Assembly: GCA_033439265.1 (NCBI GenBank)
Contig: JAVTVX010000030.1
Location: 4,528,501 to 4,592,500 of the forward strand
From: Dillenia suffruticosa
Lineage: Eukaryota > Streptophyta > Magnoliopsida > Dilleniales > Dilleniaceae
Reading direction: 5' to 3'
DNA: 64,000 nucleotides
In this document: piece by piece, positions 48,058 through 60,557 of the stretch
Layout of the letters: each line of letters opens with the position of its first letter
How positions within the stretch are numbered: position 1 is the stretch's first letter
Program-made: the position numbers and the translations under genes
The notes under the pieces: model-generated
Databases searched by the model: none
Told to the model about the DNA's origin: nothing
What the model saw: only the letters and a program-made list of their open reading frames with translations

Positions 48058-48070
48058 ATTTATATATATG
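48058..48070 (-). promoter_or_regulatory. Possible TATA box of the ARP1-like gene
   Basis: The minus strand reads ATATATATAAAT about 380 bases upstream of the ATG. The intervening sequence is purine/pyrimidine-skewed, as in plant leaders. The transcription start is not shown, so this is tentative. Confidence 0.3.
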
Positions 48071-48249
48071 ATGGTGAAGCACACGAGAGAAAAGGAGAAA
48101 ACTTGAATTAGAATTAATTGCAAAAGGAAAAAAAAGTTTAATGGGAGCCCACAAAACAATAGTAGTAGGCAAGGTTGTCCAATGAGAGAGAAAATATTAA
48201 AAAGAATGCATTTACCTTTTCTGTCGATGAGCCCACTTTCCACCTCTAT

Positions 48250-51060
48250 GACTTATATATATTGGGCGTGGGTCTGCACACCATCTGCTTCGCTGTCTTC
48301 AACCTTCTATCTCTCTCTCTGCGTCTATTTTGTGTTTTGTGTTATGTATGGCATTTTGAACCTCTGAGAAGACACCATAACCTCTGCAACTGCAGCTCTT
48401 CTATTAACCGAAAAAGTACGTGTAATCAAAAGAATAACAAAATATGTTATGTTTTAAAAAAAAATGTTTTTTTTTTGTTTTCCAGGGCGAGAAATTCAAA
48501 ACTTTTCTTTTTCTCTCTCTTTTTTCTGGGATAATATTTTTTATACGGAAAAAATATTTATTTGAAGTTTCAAAAAGAAAAAATGTGAAAAACCCCATGA
48601 GAGGGATTGAAGGACTTCATTAAGTGTAGAAAGGACAGGCATTGCTGGACATGTTGGTAAAGAAAAATAGTAAACAAAGAGGGAGGGAAGAAAAGAATTT
48701 CCAAAATATATCGATGGCCTAAAATGATCTAAATATTGGCCATCAATTTGGAATCCTAAATTAAGGGGGTAAAAATCTTTTATAACCTCTAAGTATTAAT
48801 GGATATTTCTCCCGTCTTTCTAATTTTATAATTTTGGTGGGAGTAAGATGGCATTTCCACTTGAGCCTTATTATATAAAAAAAATTACTTAATTTAAGTC
48901 ACAATGACTAATTTAAATCGTAATTACTTATTTATGACGGTCTAATCAATAAATGAAAAAAATACTAAATAGTTACAATAAAATTCCCTTTAATAAGTTA
49001 CTCTTAACAAATAATTTTCTTTTTTTTAAATCATAAATCACAATATTCGATAATTATTTTGAATTTTATCTGAGTTGGATTAGTTTTTTAAGGGTTACAA
49101 TTCTTCTGTACCCGTTATAATGATATCAAATAAAGGATTTGGAAGCTATGAAGTCCTCATAATATCCCATTAGGAATAACATTTTTTGAGAGGGGTGAAC
49201 TAATTTTAAACCAAAAAAATTAGAACTAAACCTTGATATTTGATGAGCCTACAGTGGGAGAACATTAGTATTTCAAAATTTATTGTTATGATCATAAGGT
49301 GCCTATATCAATTTATTTAATCGACGTACGATAATCATATTAAAACTAATTAAATTTAATTTGAGTAAAATTAGTTTTTTAAGAAGTAAAAATCTCCTGA
49401 GTGTATTTTTTTTTATATACAAAAATCGAATTTAAAATTTTATTTAAGAGATATTAGTATCCATCACTGAACGAATCAGACATTGGTTAACCTATAATTA
49501 CTAAGAATTGCAATAATTGGTTTTTTGCATATAATAATGCACTTTGCATGTAAAATATTTTATCATAAAGATTTTCTTTAATTCTAAATTTATTGTTATA
49601 ATAATTAATTTTACACTTATTTATTAAAGGATTATATATATATTTTTAAACCAACTTGTAATAAAAATAGATTTTTTTAAAATTTAAAAAACAAATTAAG
49701 AATAAAAAGTTTAACACGTAAAAAACTTTTTATGTTTTTAAATCTAAAGAAGTCGAGAGGGTATATTAAATTTTATAATATTTTTAGACTGATTTGAATA
49801 TATTCCTTTAAGAGAAATTTTAGGCTAAAAAATGGTTAGAAAGGAAAACAAGTTGCCGGCAGAGTAAGCGGCGTTTCTTGTGGTCAAACTCAAAAACACA
49901 CCAACAGGGGAGAGAGAGAGAGAGAGATCCGGCAAATAAATAAAAGAGTCTGGGAACAGAATCATGACTGTCGCCACTGCAGAACAGCACAACGGCCTTG
50001 GACTTGGACTAGGACTGTCATAAGATTGGTCAAACCTGTCCCTCCCTCCCCCTCTCTCTCTCCATACAAATTTGTCGGCTCCCTTGGCGGCTCTAAGCCT
50101 CGTCTCGCCTCGCCTCACCCGTTTTGATGTTCCACTGTGCATAGCATAACATCCACCTTTTATGCACGTCACATGCACGCACGTACACCTCGCTATGTCG
50201 GGTAAACTGGCGCCATCACTTCTTTTGGGTCTTCAATTCTCAATACAACGTCACTCTTTAACAGGGGTTAGGTTGGACCGAATAGAGACACCTCACGCGC
50301 CAACACAACTGATGTTCAACCCCTTCAAATTGCAACTATTTTATCGATAGGAAGAGATTTAACCGATAAGTTATTAAATCATTTAATCAAATTTTAATTT
50401 TAAAATTAAAAAAATTTATACTAAAACAATCATTCTCTAAATATAATTTTTAAAAACATTCGAATCGAATTAATTATTTGGGAAGAGGTTTTGAATATTA
50501 TATGGTTCATTCTTTTTCCAATAGTTCAATCAAATTTTATATTATTTTTGCATATGTAATAGTATTAAAATAAAATTTAACTTTAAATTATTTAAAAATG
50601 GTGAAATAGTGACACTGAGTTCTTTATTTTTGACTTAAGATCAATTAGCTCTATGCGTGGTGGAAGTTATGAATTCGAGTCTGATATCCCTAAACTTGAC
50701 AAGCCATGCTTGAATTAGAATGGATCAAATTCTTGTAGGATTGATATAAGCGAGTATTTATAATTGAACTATTATTACTAGTAAATATTTTGTAATTCAA
50801 TAAATTGAAAATTTGAGTGATCCCTTCATTGGGTTAAATCTGTTGAGTGAAAGTCTATCGAGTTGTTTGGTTTATTGAATAAATTAAATTTGAATTTATG
50901 TTTCAAAATTGTAATTCAATTTGTTCAATAAATTAAGCGAGTCAAAATTAGATAATATTTTTAAAATTATTTATAATATAAATTAAAATACTAGTAAGGC
51001 TAAATATCATATAACTTAACCGGACTCACAAAATAAAGTTTAATTATGGATTTTTTTTCT
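48250..51060. other. Intergenic DNA, no gene recognised
   Basis: AT-rich except for a more GC-rich patch at 49850-50330 with AG/CT runs. A 117-codon minus-strand frame there (49825-50178) has no domain. The patch could be an orphan promoter-like region, but no adjoining coding sequence is seen. Confidence 0.45.
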
Positions 51061-51069
51061 ATAACTTAA

Positions 51070-51540
51070 AGGAAAGTTCTATAGAATGATAATTAAACCT
51101 ATTTTATTATATTGATTTGAAGATTGAGTAATGAAAAAAAAAATACGAGTAGAAAATGAGAGTTGTGGAGATGAAGTTGTTAAGGTGGATGTGTAAATAC
51201 ACAATAGAATGATAAGATAAGAAATGTTTATATCAAAGAGAAAATTAGGATTGTGCCTATTGAAAAGAAAAATTAAGAAAAATACGATAAAAATGGTACA
51301 GACACATACATAGATGACTGATACAAAATCCAATTAAATGGTGTAAGATTATGACCGGTATTCATAATAAGCAAGGGAGAGGGAGATCTAAAACCATTTG
51401 GATAACAATAATAAAATATAATATGAATTATCTAAATATAAATAAAAATATAATATAAGATAAAGTATAATGACATATAAAAATTTATATAACTGACCTC
51501 ACTTAATAGGATTAAGTTTTGGTTGGTATTATTATTATAT
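51070..51540 (+). mobile_element. Old LINE 3' relic, related to the 12.8-kb copy
   Basis: Plus-strand frames give KGKFYRMIIKPILLY, then a heavily mutated counterpart of the RMLRWMC and WFGH segment. The end is TGACCTCACTTAATAGGATT, AAGTTTTGGTTGG and a (TTA)n-like tail. The order equals the LINE fragment in the Cpn10 intron, but with many stops, so it is older. Confidence 0.65.
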
Positions 51541-51544
51541 AGAT

Positions 51545-53221
51545 TTTTTCTATATAAAAAGAGATTTTACTAAGTACACTATTTGATTTGGAAAAAATTT
51601 TACTAAATAAACAATTTAATACCTTCGATGTATCAAAATTTTTTATGAATTTAATTTAAAGGGTGTTGGATACTTCTAAAAAGATATTTTAAATAGTGCA
51701 AAGATCATAGTAGTTTGTACGTGGAAAATTTTTTTGTGTTAGAAAGGTGATGTGTTGTCATACAAGAAATTAACCTTTTAACAATGTTACTTCAGTGTGG
51801 AAAATCATCCAGATTTGAACTCGGGTTACTGCATTCTGAATCCAATCTCTTTATCTTCTATTCAAATATTTTATTTTCATTCTTATTTAACGTTTCGTGA
51901 CTATCAATACACATAAAGATAAAAAAAAATTTCATTAATTTCTTTATGTCCACAAAAAATTCATTTGAGTACACGTGATCCTATAAAATTTTCGAACACT
52001 TGTCTAAATAATATATTTTTATTTATTTTGTTTAATATTATATCGACTAACTCAATTTTTAAATGTGATTATACAAATGTGAGAAATTTATATCTTAGCT
52101 GTTAATTTTTAGGATATAGTTTAAATTCTCTAATAATATACTCAAATTAGTTGATGTTGATTGAGCACAGCTGGTGGTGACTATTGTTTATTAACCAAAT
52201 GGTAAATTAAAAAAAAATCATATATATATATCAATTTAAACTAATAAAAAATTGTCATAGAAGCCTCCAAGTCAAATTAAGACCAACTGACTCGCATATG
52301 ACTACCATGATGTAATCTAATGTTCTTACTTAATTAGGAAATACAGGCGGATGTTAAAAAAGGTCACGTCCAATTACTTGACCAGGAAAGTGATCATAAG
52401 CTGCGGCTAGCAAGTCTGGATCAAGCTCGAGCACCATTGCAACTCCTAATGAATATGTAACAGTGGAACGTGGGTGAGCATTGTGTGCGCATGTTCGTGT
52501 GTGTGGGAATGATAAAGAGATCAATAAATAATCGATTTATGATTTAGTAAAATATGATATTAAATTTTTTAATTAAATTTTGAATTTAAAATTTAGAATT
52601 GAAAAATATTATATTAAGAAAGTCATTTTTTAAAAAAAAATTTTAATAAATATTTGAATCGAATTAATTAAAATATGATTTTAAATATGAAAGAGGAGTC
52701 CTATCATGCGAACAGGAATTATACTTGAATAGAAGACTGGCTTGGGAGTTGAGAGAGGAGCAAAAGGGAAGCCAAGCTGAGATAGAGAGACAAACCAGGT
52801 CTAGTGAGAGAGACCCACGAAAACCAACATGAGAAAATGTCGTACTATCCACATGAAGGGTGCAGTCCCAGCCAGGCATGCACATGCCTATGCCAGCACT
52901 TCATTTTTCCTTTTTCTTCCTTCCATTTATTTATACCCTTCAGTTTATCCACTTTCTTGTTTATGCTCAAAAAGGTTTAGTTATAGACATCTAAGCTTTC
53001 CCAGCATGACTCCCCACTTCTTGACCGTTCAATATTACTCCTATAAGATTGTGATGTGACATCCATGGAAGGCTACTTCGGTGTGAGACTTGACACCATT
53101 TCTTGACTCTGCGGTCCTCTTTGCATGTGATCATGTGAAGTTGAATAGCAACAAAAGCTAAATACTCACAAACCTAATCGAGATTTACTCTCATTGTACA
53201 TGCCGTGTCTCTCTCTCTCCT

Positions 53222-53228
<7 letters not shown>
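51545..53228. other. Intergenic DNA, nothing recognised beyond dispersed repeat words
   Basis: AT-rich. A TTTGAATCGAATTAATTA segment near 52650 also occurs near 50460, in reverse orientation near 53500-53620, and loosely near 18.3 kb. It probably marks an old dispersed element. Confidence 0.4.
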
Positions 53229-53255
<27 letters not shown>

Positions 53256-53420
53256 CCCCAACTTGATATTATGAGATTTTATTTTGATTAATTTGAATCG
53301 ATCTGCTGTTAGGCCCACTTTTTAAAAGATCTCCTAACATGATTTTTTTTTATTCCTATATTGAATCGAACCCGGGTATGATTAAAGGGTTTCAGCACCC
53401 TTCCTACTGAGCCAACCAAA
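53229..53420 (-). mobile_element. SINE, minus strand
   Basis: The minus strand reads TTGGCTCAGTAGGAAGGGTG (A-box part), then CCCGGGTTCGATTC (B box), GTTAGGAGATC, GATCGATTCAAATTAATC and CATAATATCAAGTTGGGGAT. A poly(A) tail follows, seen as the long T run at 53226-53253. It is the clearest 5' end of the local SINE family. Confidence 0.75.
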
Positions 53421-53435
53421 CATTGATGCCGTGCT

Positions 53436-53467
<32 letters not shown>

Positions 53468-53487
53468 CCTCCTACCATCAATATCTA

Positions 53488-53700
53488 GAGTTATAATCTA
53501 ATCAATTCTATTCGAATGTCTACAAAGATCCTATTTAAGGATGACTTTTTTAGCGTAATTTTTTTTTCTCTCTATTTTTTACTAACGATATTTAGACTTA
53601 TATTTTAATTAATTGGATTCAAACGTCTACAGAAACTCTATTTAGTGATAACTCTTTTAATATAATTTTTTTATTCTCAAATTTTAAATATAATATTTGA
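53488..53700. repeat. Two tandem degenerate copies of a roughly 100-bp repeat
   Basis: Blocks at about 53488-53585 and 53595-53690 share TAATYAATTSKATTCRAAYG, GTCTACARARAYYCTATTTA and a T-rich tail. The same sequence occurs inverted near 50460 and 52650. Confidence 0.5.
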
Positions 53701-53739
53701 TTAGGAAACCTAACACTTACACCTTATATATCATCCCGT

Positions 53740-56555
53740 TATACCGATTCTCCGTTTATCTCTCTCTCTCTCTCTCACAGCTAAGTAGTATTGGCATTGG
53801 GCAAATCTATGTATGCCATTTGACTCACTAAAGTTGTTAAATCACCGCAGGCCATGTTATTTGTGTATAAATGGTAAAAACTTACCTAGTTTAAGTGAGG
53901 AGAAAAATTAAAATTTTATATTAAAGAGGATAATAAAGGACAATATTAGAGATTATAATTTTTAAAAATAAATGAAATTTTAAAAGATATTAATGATATT
54001 TTAAGATTTTTATCATTTTTTTTAATTTTTGATAGTATTTCAAACACCGCTAATAAGTATACAAATTAATATATATATAAAAATTTAAATTTTTGAGGTG
54101 GGGCTTTGGTTATGCAACTGGTTTAAGAAATGATGATACAAATTATTATTTTAATACATTTAATTTTTTGAGATTTTAATAGTTGTAACATGATATAAAT
54201 GACACTAACGGACAGTTAGTCTAATGAATAAAGGTATCGGTCCTTAACATGTTATAAATAATATTAGAAGAGTTCTCACCTAAATTGATTTTGACAACGC
54301 CCAAATTGATTAGTCAAAATATAGATTGGGGTATCGATTTATCATATTACAAAAAAAAAAAAACAAGTTAATAAATGACTTAGTTGCCATATAAAAAAAC
54401 CTTTTTTAAAGCACCATTATAGTGGCTGGTAGGACAGCTGGAAAAACCCAAATATTAATTTTGACTAGATGATTAAAACTCCATCACTGCTTTGGATTTT
54501 GAATGGTTTTGGTAAGAGCTTAAATGCTCTTGGTTGTAAATGGAGGACAATTATGCACAATTGTACAAGATTAAAGAGATGGTTGTGCACTTGTATTTTT
54601 CCCAAATCCTATTTTGGTGCACGGGAGTACATGGAAATGACAATGTTAATCCTCTCGAAAAAGATGTGACTAATATAAAAATTAGTCTAATAATAAAATT
54701 TTTAAGGGCAAATTCTAGAGTTTACCCTCCTATCAGCTTGAAGCTAGGAACAAGCTAAATCTAAAAATTTGAAATTTCTTAAAATTGAGGTTGTAAACGT
54801 GTTGATGACCGATGGATAGTCAATTTAATATAATGGAGCGTTAGATTTCTTAATTAAATTTCGGACAAAAGAATATTCTGGGAGAGTTATCCCTCAATAG
54901 GACTCACATGGCCCAGGACCCTAGTGATAGGTAAAAATGAAGAAGAAGAGAAAGATACCTTTGGTTGGAAAAGCTAGAGTTTATAAAAGGAGAAATGTGC
55001 ACATAAATGATGTACAATCATTCATAAATCTAATAGGGACCATTTTACAAAAAGTTAAGATTTTAATCCATATCAAAATTTAAAATTCTAATCGAATGAA
55101 TTTTTAATTTACAAAAAAATTATGAAAATTCAAAATCGACAATTATGGTTCAATAGAATTTCGATTTTCAGAATATTAAAGGGGATGAGAGCTTTATTTC
55201 CCCTTCAATACAAGGTAATGCACCCTATTTTTTAGATTTGGCTAATAAATTTTACAAATTTGTTCAAAATAATATTTGGGACTTAATATTTAGAGTTTAC
55301 ATTAGTTAGAAATGAAGCCATATACTTACTATTTTAACTTATCAATACCTTTCTCTAGTAATGTTATTGAATCGAGCCATGTGCTCAATTCGTGTTGTGT
55401 TCTTCTTAATCATGTCTTGCCCGGTGCAGTCGTGTCATACGCGGGTTGTTTGCCCACAACCCATACAACCCATTTATATATTCAAGTTAATTCTAGTTGT
55501 ATAAAAATTGTCTTTATTTATTTATTTATTTATTTATTTATTTTTTGGGGATAGAGGTCTTGAAAATTTTGATTGTATGGTAAAGTTGTGATAATATCAG
55601 TTATCTATGTAAATTACACTACATGTTCCTACCAAAACAAAGAAACAATATTAATGAAATTTAACATTTGTAACTAATGATTCTTTATTTTTTATTTCCG
55701 AAAGCTCATTTGTTTGAGTTTGGCCAAATCATTATGGAGTGCAAGGCTCTTAAAGGTTGTTCGATTCGAAGGTATTGCTGTGTGACAGGATTGATCAAGA
55801 TTCTATCGCGTGTGCAGAGACAAATGATAAGCATGGCCAATGATATTTATAGTATCTAAGACAAAACCTTATGTTGTGTTGGTAATGGAGATTGAATTTA
55901 AGATTTTTTTTTACTTGACTGTAGTGTCTAAAAACTTAATAAATTCGATTCGAATATATATGGGGTCTAATTTAGGGGTTGAATCTTTTCACGTCTATTT
56001 TTTTATATCTAAGAGTCGAACTTAAAATATTAAAAGAATTTAGTATTTTATCATTAGACACATAAGACGTTGATAATTTAAGATTTTTTTTTTTTTTTTC
56101 CTTTGTTCCGTCTATCTTTATTTCATTAGGCACAAGAATTAAATTAACTAGATGACAAAATCCTGTCTCAACCAAGGGGATTAGCCACACCTCCTCGTCT
56201 TATCAAATTGATGCTTCAAGGATCTGAAAAAAAAAATTGAAGCCATGGATCTATAAGTGGCAAATTGTGATTGAATCAAATTAATAGCCACTTGCAAGGA
56301 GGTGTGGATGAACTGAGGGATAGATGTTCGCCTATCTCAATTTAGGACCGAAAGGATTTGTTTCCAAGGGGGCCCATTTTTCTTAAACTTCAACAACAAT
56401 GGAGCAAAAAGCTTTAGCCCATTAAAAGGGGTTGGGCCATGCATAGAGGTGGAAATATCGGCCTGGCCTTCAAAATAATCCGTCGTATATATAAATACAC
56501 GGTTGGGTCATGTATTTGGTGTCATGCATGCAGGTGGAAAAACCTCGCCTCACCA
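53740..56555. other. Intergenic DNA, no gene recognised
   Basis: AT-rich with short frames lacking domains and a (TTTA)n stretch at about 55516-55543. Nothing further could be supported. Confidence 0.5.
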
Positions 56556-56559
56556 ATAC

Positions 56560-57450
56560 TTATTGACGTAAGTAGAATGGATACCTTCATTCTTTAATTA
56601 AATCGAGATTTTGACTCCCCTTGAACACAAAAAAAAATAATATTGGGAGACCTACCCCCATAAAATGATCGTGTAGCGGTCGATTCAGATTAATCGGGGT
56701 AAAACTCCATGGTGGTCAAGCCATAATACCAAAAAAAAGAAAAACCTTACCCTTGCCCATTTTTCCCGCCCAACAATGTATATATATACCGATGAGTTAT
56801 GGTACAACTGGTATAATCCCCCTTCTTTATAATGATTTTGAATTTGAGTTTTTCTATGTAAAAAAAAAAAATAGTTTTTTGAAAAAATGAATACTTGCTA
56901 TCAACCGGTATCTAGATTTAACCTTATTAATCTGGCCAAGCACTATAGGATCCATTAAGGGATTGACTCTCCCAAAATCTATTTTTCTATTTCAAAATTT
57001 TGAATTTGATATATTAATTAAAAAGATCTAATATCCGACCATTACATCCACATAAGAATCCTTAAGATTATTCCTTAGAGTTGTATACTTCATCTTTTAA
57101 ACCTACAAACATGGGATCCTAATAAATAACGGGGAGTTTAGGAAAAGAAATATTAAGTTATACCAATGACTTGGGTTTCAATGAGATCGAGTTTGAATTT
57201 TTTGAATGAAAAAAATAGATATCGAGAAAGTTAACCCTAAAATTGGATCCCATAATTGGTCGAATCAAATTAATTGGGTTTTCAGATACCAATGATCTAG
57301 TAAAATAAAAAAAAATATATATTTCTTTTTTGTGTAAACAGATTTTTAACCATCAACTAGTATTTGGATTTTATTTAACTAATTTAGTTCGAATACTGTG
57401 AGATCCATTAAGGATTAATTTTTCTAAATCTTTTTTTTTTTTCATTTTTA
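56560..57450. mobile_element. Cluster of SINE fragments in both orientations
   Basis: Pieces of the same SINE family are packed here. Plus: about 56560-56748 (GATTCAGATTAATCGGGGTA, then GTGGTCAAGCCATAATACC and an A tail) and about 57160-57320 (ATCGAGTTTGAATTTTT, GTTAACCCTAAAATTGGATC). Minus: about 56890-56980 and about 57335-57440 (reverse complement of GGATCCTATAG, CAGATTAATAAGG and CTAGATACC). Boundaries are approximate. Confidence 0.55.
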
Positions 57451-57896
57451 TCGTTGAACTTGAGATCTATAGTTTAAAGTTATAAAAAATTATAAAAAAA
57501 GACATGGCCCACGAAACCAAATAGGTAGGGCCAACCCAAGAGCCTAATTCTGCAAACAAACGGCATGGACCAAATCTCCGAAATTCAAAAATTAGGGTTT
57601 GCACAAATTTCTTTCATGAATTTAATCCGTCATGTCAATCCAGACACCAAATTCCAGCATAGCATATGCAATCAAAATAATAATCGAATCAAAACAAGCA
57701 GTGCTCTAAGCCCAATCAAATCTTTGTACCAAAACCTACTTATGTCTTTAAAATTCATCATATACATGAACTGCAACCTCAAGAAAACAAAGCTAACACT
57801 AAAGGAATTACTAGATCAGCAAAAGCAGATGGTTCTAGATCAGCTAAAGGAATTAAAAAAAAAATTAACCCGTACAAAAGATTGATGAATATAGTA

Positions 57897-58217
57897 CTAA
57901 TGTTGATTTTTGGAGGAAGGATCATCTTCTTCCTTGATAATAGGGAGACTAGGTTTGTCGTGGACGGTGACGATGTGAGCTTGATCCTTTCCTCGTAGCC
58001 ATTCTTGCAAGATTAATGGACCAAGTTCTTTGCAAACATCTTTTGGATCAACTTTAGCCTTCAAATCTTCGAATCGTTTTCTAGTCAAACATACCTTAAT
58101 TTTCACACCATTGCCTGGTGGATTCTGAGTTCTCAGGCCTTTTCTTCGGAGACTTTGTTGCCACGAGTGTTGGTTGCGGTTCAATGGGTGCACCACCTTC
58201 CCTACCCAATTCCCCAT
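57897..58217 (-). CDS. Small MGN-starting protein, paralogue 1
   Basis: A single-exon 106-aa frame. MGNWVGK fits an N-myristoylation signal (Gly2, small residue at position 6), so membrane attachment is possible. A basic linker follows, then the conserved core IKVCLTRKRFEDLKAKVDP, LGPLILQEWL and AHIV, and an acidic, Ser-rich C terminus. The core resembles uncharacterised plant proteins that share a V-R/K-I/V-K-V...L-K-E-L motif (DUF4228-like; assignment uncertain). It is clearly related to the gene at 63147-63608 on the same strand, with the Mutator-like element between them. The role is unknown. Confidence 0.75.
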   Translation of the reverse strand: MGNWVGKVVHPLNRNQHSWQQSLRRKGLRTQNPPGNGVKIKVCLTRKRFEDLKAKVDPKDVCKELGPLILQEWLRGKDQAHIVTVHDKPSLPIIKEEDDPSSKNQH

Positions 58218-58301
58218 CGCTCTTTATCTCTCTCTCTCGTGTATGAATTTGATCTTTCACGCGTGGGGGGATTTATGGAAGAGCCGAAACCACGTCCCTA
58301 A

Positions 58302-58516
58302 GCATTAAATATACAACGGACAACCCAACAAGAGGATTGTGGCCTCCTTGGCGTTGAGTGTTGAGGGGAGAGAGAGAGAGACTACGTATTAAATGGGCTG
58401 AACTTGAGATAGCATTAAATATACAACGGACAACCCAACAAGAGATTGTGGGCGTTGAGTGTCTTGGGGGGGGGGGGAGAGAGAGACACCGTATTAAATG
58501 GGCTGAACTTGAGATA
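58302..58516. repeat. Tandem duplication, about 108-bp unit, beside the MULE
   Basis: The copies at 58302-58411 and 58412-58516 both run from GCATTAAATATACAACGGAC through GCGTTGAGTG, a G/GA tract and CGTATTAAATGGGCTGAACT to GAGATA. The second has a G13 run and small deletions. The second copy's end overlaps the MULE target duplication. Confidence 0.85.
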
Positions 58517-58616
58517 ATTCGTAGGAGTAAATTACTTACTTTTTTTTGGGTTTACGGTGCGAAACCGATTCTATTACAAAGGAGAGAACAATTGATGTCT
58601 ATAAAATTTATTGACG

Positions 58617-59198
58617 GAGTAAATTACTTACTTAGTCTTTAAATTTACTCCATTTTCATAAATTAATCTTACAATTAGAAATACTATCCGGTAATACTCA
58701 AATTTCAAAAAATATAACGAGTTAGTTTTTCTGTCAATGATAGCGATAGTTTGACAGTTAACCGATGATGTGACATGACGTGGCTACCTACATGGCAGTA
58801 TGGATACTTGCATGTCATGGTCATGCCAGCACCAATAGTTATCCCATGTTGTCATGTCTGCATTTTGCGGACATGACAGCTCCACGTAAGCAAAAGTGCT
58901 GACCTGGCAATGACAAGTTGTTCAATTGCTGGTGTGTGATTGCCACATCAGCAACAAAAGGGTTTTATGTTCTTTTCACTAACATCTCTCTCTCTCCTCA
59001 CACTTCCGCTTCCGAGACTCTCCTAAAAAAATAGAAACCCAAAAATCCCACTCTCTCTCTCAAACTTTCTCTTCCCTCGGATTCTCTCTATCTCTCTCTC
59101 TAATGAAGCCACCGGAAACTGATGTCGTTAGAGAAACCACCGAAGAAATAATTTCCCAATGGGACTCAACGGTTTCGGAAAATTATAGTATTTTGCTG
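58617..59198 (+). repeat. Left terminal inverted repeat of the MULE
   Basis: Pairs with 60558-61089. Relative to the right arm it has about 46 extra bases near 59130-59175 and scattered substitutions. It ends with CT-rich leader-like sequence and an ATG at 59103 that has a counterpart in the right arm. Confidence 0.88.
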
Positions 59199-59205
59199 GC
59201 CAGAA

Positions 59206-59353
59206 AATGTGATAATTTAGACGACTCGATGACAAAAACCTTCACACGATCTTTGCAAATTGTGGGCTTGTTTTATCCTGCAATGTCGCTGTCTCAGAAG
59301 ATGGAAAAAGCAAGCACTATGGTTATGTCCAATTTGATTCAGAAGCAGTATGA
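59206..59353 (+). pseudogene. Captured poly(A)-binding protein RRM2 fragment
   Basis: NLDDS in one frame continues after a one- or two-base shift near 59235 as NLHTIFANCGLVLSCNVAV, then SEDGKSKHYGYVQFDSEA, then TGA at 59351. The order and spacing match PABP RRM2 (NLD-S, L-TF--FG-ILSCKVA, GKSKGYGFVQF with RNP1). The frameshift and stop make it non-coding as it stands. Confidence 0.75.
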
Positions 59354-60324
59354 GGGAATAATGTTAACCCATTGCTAGTGTAACTTTGCAGGTGTTTAAT
59401 TTGTTTCTCACTAGTGACTGATGAAAACTTATTAGGCTGTGACGAAAGAAGGGTCGGTGGCAATTCATTAGGCTGCAAACAAAAGCTTAAGGCCAGAAAA
59501 GCACAACCTTGCAATGGATAAAAAGTCGACCATTTCACCCCAAATGAAGCAGAAAAGCAAGTCACGCAAGGACAAGAACACTTAAGGAAAGGCCAATCAG
59601 TGTGTCTCCTACTCATGTTGCAGATGCATTAGTTCCGCCTGTGATGCTCTTATCTGGAATGCGATATTAATAAATATTTTTAAAGTTTAAGCAGTCAAGT
59701 ATTGTTATGGATATAGTTAATATTCTCTTAGTTTGCATGGCGGCAAGAGGAGGTTGAAAGCAGCATCAGTGATCAGAAGGGAAAAATCTTGAGGCAGAAG
59801 ACTCAAAGGGTGAGAACAAAAGAATCACTCCGGCATGGAAATGGCGGTGGATTTTTTTGTTAAGGAAATTTGGGCTTTTTGAATAGCTACATCATGTGTG
59901 TGCCACTTCTGAATGGAAAGTGTGCGCCAAATAACAAACTGAGTCAACAATCTACAAACCAATTCTCAAAGGGAACAAAACATGAGAAACATGAAAACAG
60001 AGCATGAAACCAGCAAACAGAGCACGTGAGCTGCCAAGTTCATGCACGTTAATGGGTAGATTGATGATAAAGGAAATACTGTAAAGGGTTGTAGATCGAA
60101 AGAAAGGTTGAAGGAGAAGGGAAAGAGAGAGTTACAGAGAGAGAAAGAAGTAGAGAGAGAAAGACGGCTTAGAGAGAGAGAGAGAGAGAGAAGAGAAACA
60201 AAGTTTTTTGAATATGGAGCCACCCCCTTCTTCATTCCATTTCTCATCTCTAGATGCTATTTCCTGTTATTGTTCTTTTGTGGTGATTGAATAATACAAC
60301 CGTTGTATCCACAAATGTTTACAG

Positions 60325-60485
60325 GAAAGATGTTTCGTGGAAAGCCTTTGTTCATGGCTCCAGCACAAAGAAAAGAGGAGAGGTTAGCATATCTGCAAGT
60401 TGTACAAGCCAAGCTTATGGAGGCTCTGAAAACGTTGGCTACTCCCATAGCACAGGGCGGCATCCACAGGTGCAAGGTCACTTAG
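60325..60485 (+). pseudogene. Captured poly(A)-binding protein fragment (end of RRM4 and linker)
   Basis: After an acceptor-like TTTACAG the frame reads GKMFRGKPLFMAPAQRKEER, then LAYLQVVQAKL. It corresponds to the PABP segment GKPLYVALAQRKE-R---LQ at the end of RRM4. No donor exon is adjacent, so an exon seems to have been captured with its splice acceptor. Confidence 0.75.
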
Positions 60486-60557
60486 AATTAGAAGTGCTAC
60501 AACTTTTCTTTTGTTTGCAAATGTTACTTAAGAACTATTTCACTACTTTACAAAACA

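Noticed and set aside
49825-50178. 117-codon minus-strand frame in a GC-richer patch
   Set aside because: It contains CT-repeat-derived Ser/Leu runs and no recognisable domain. The patch may be promoter-like, but no gene adjoins it.
57565-57885. 106-codon plus-strand frame next to MGN paralogue 1
   Set aside because: It lies in the 3' flank of the minus-strand gene, is Lys/Leu/Asn-rich in A-rich DNA and has no domain.
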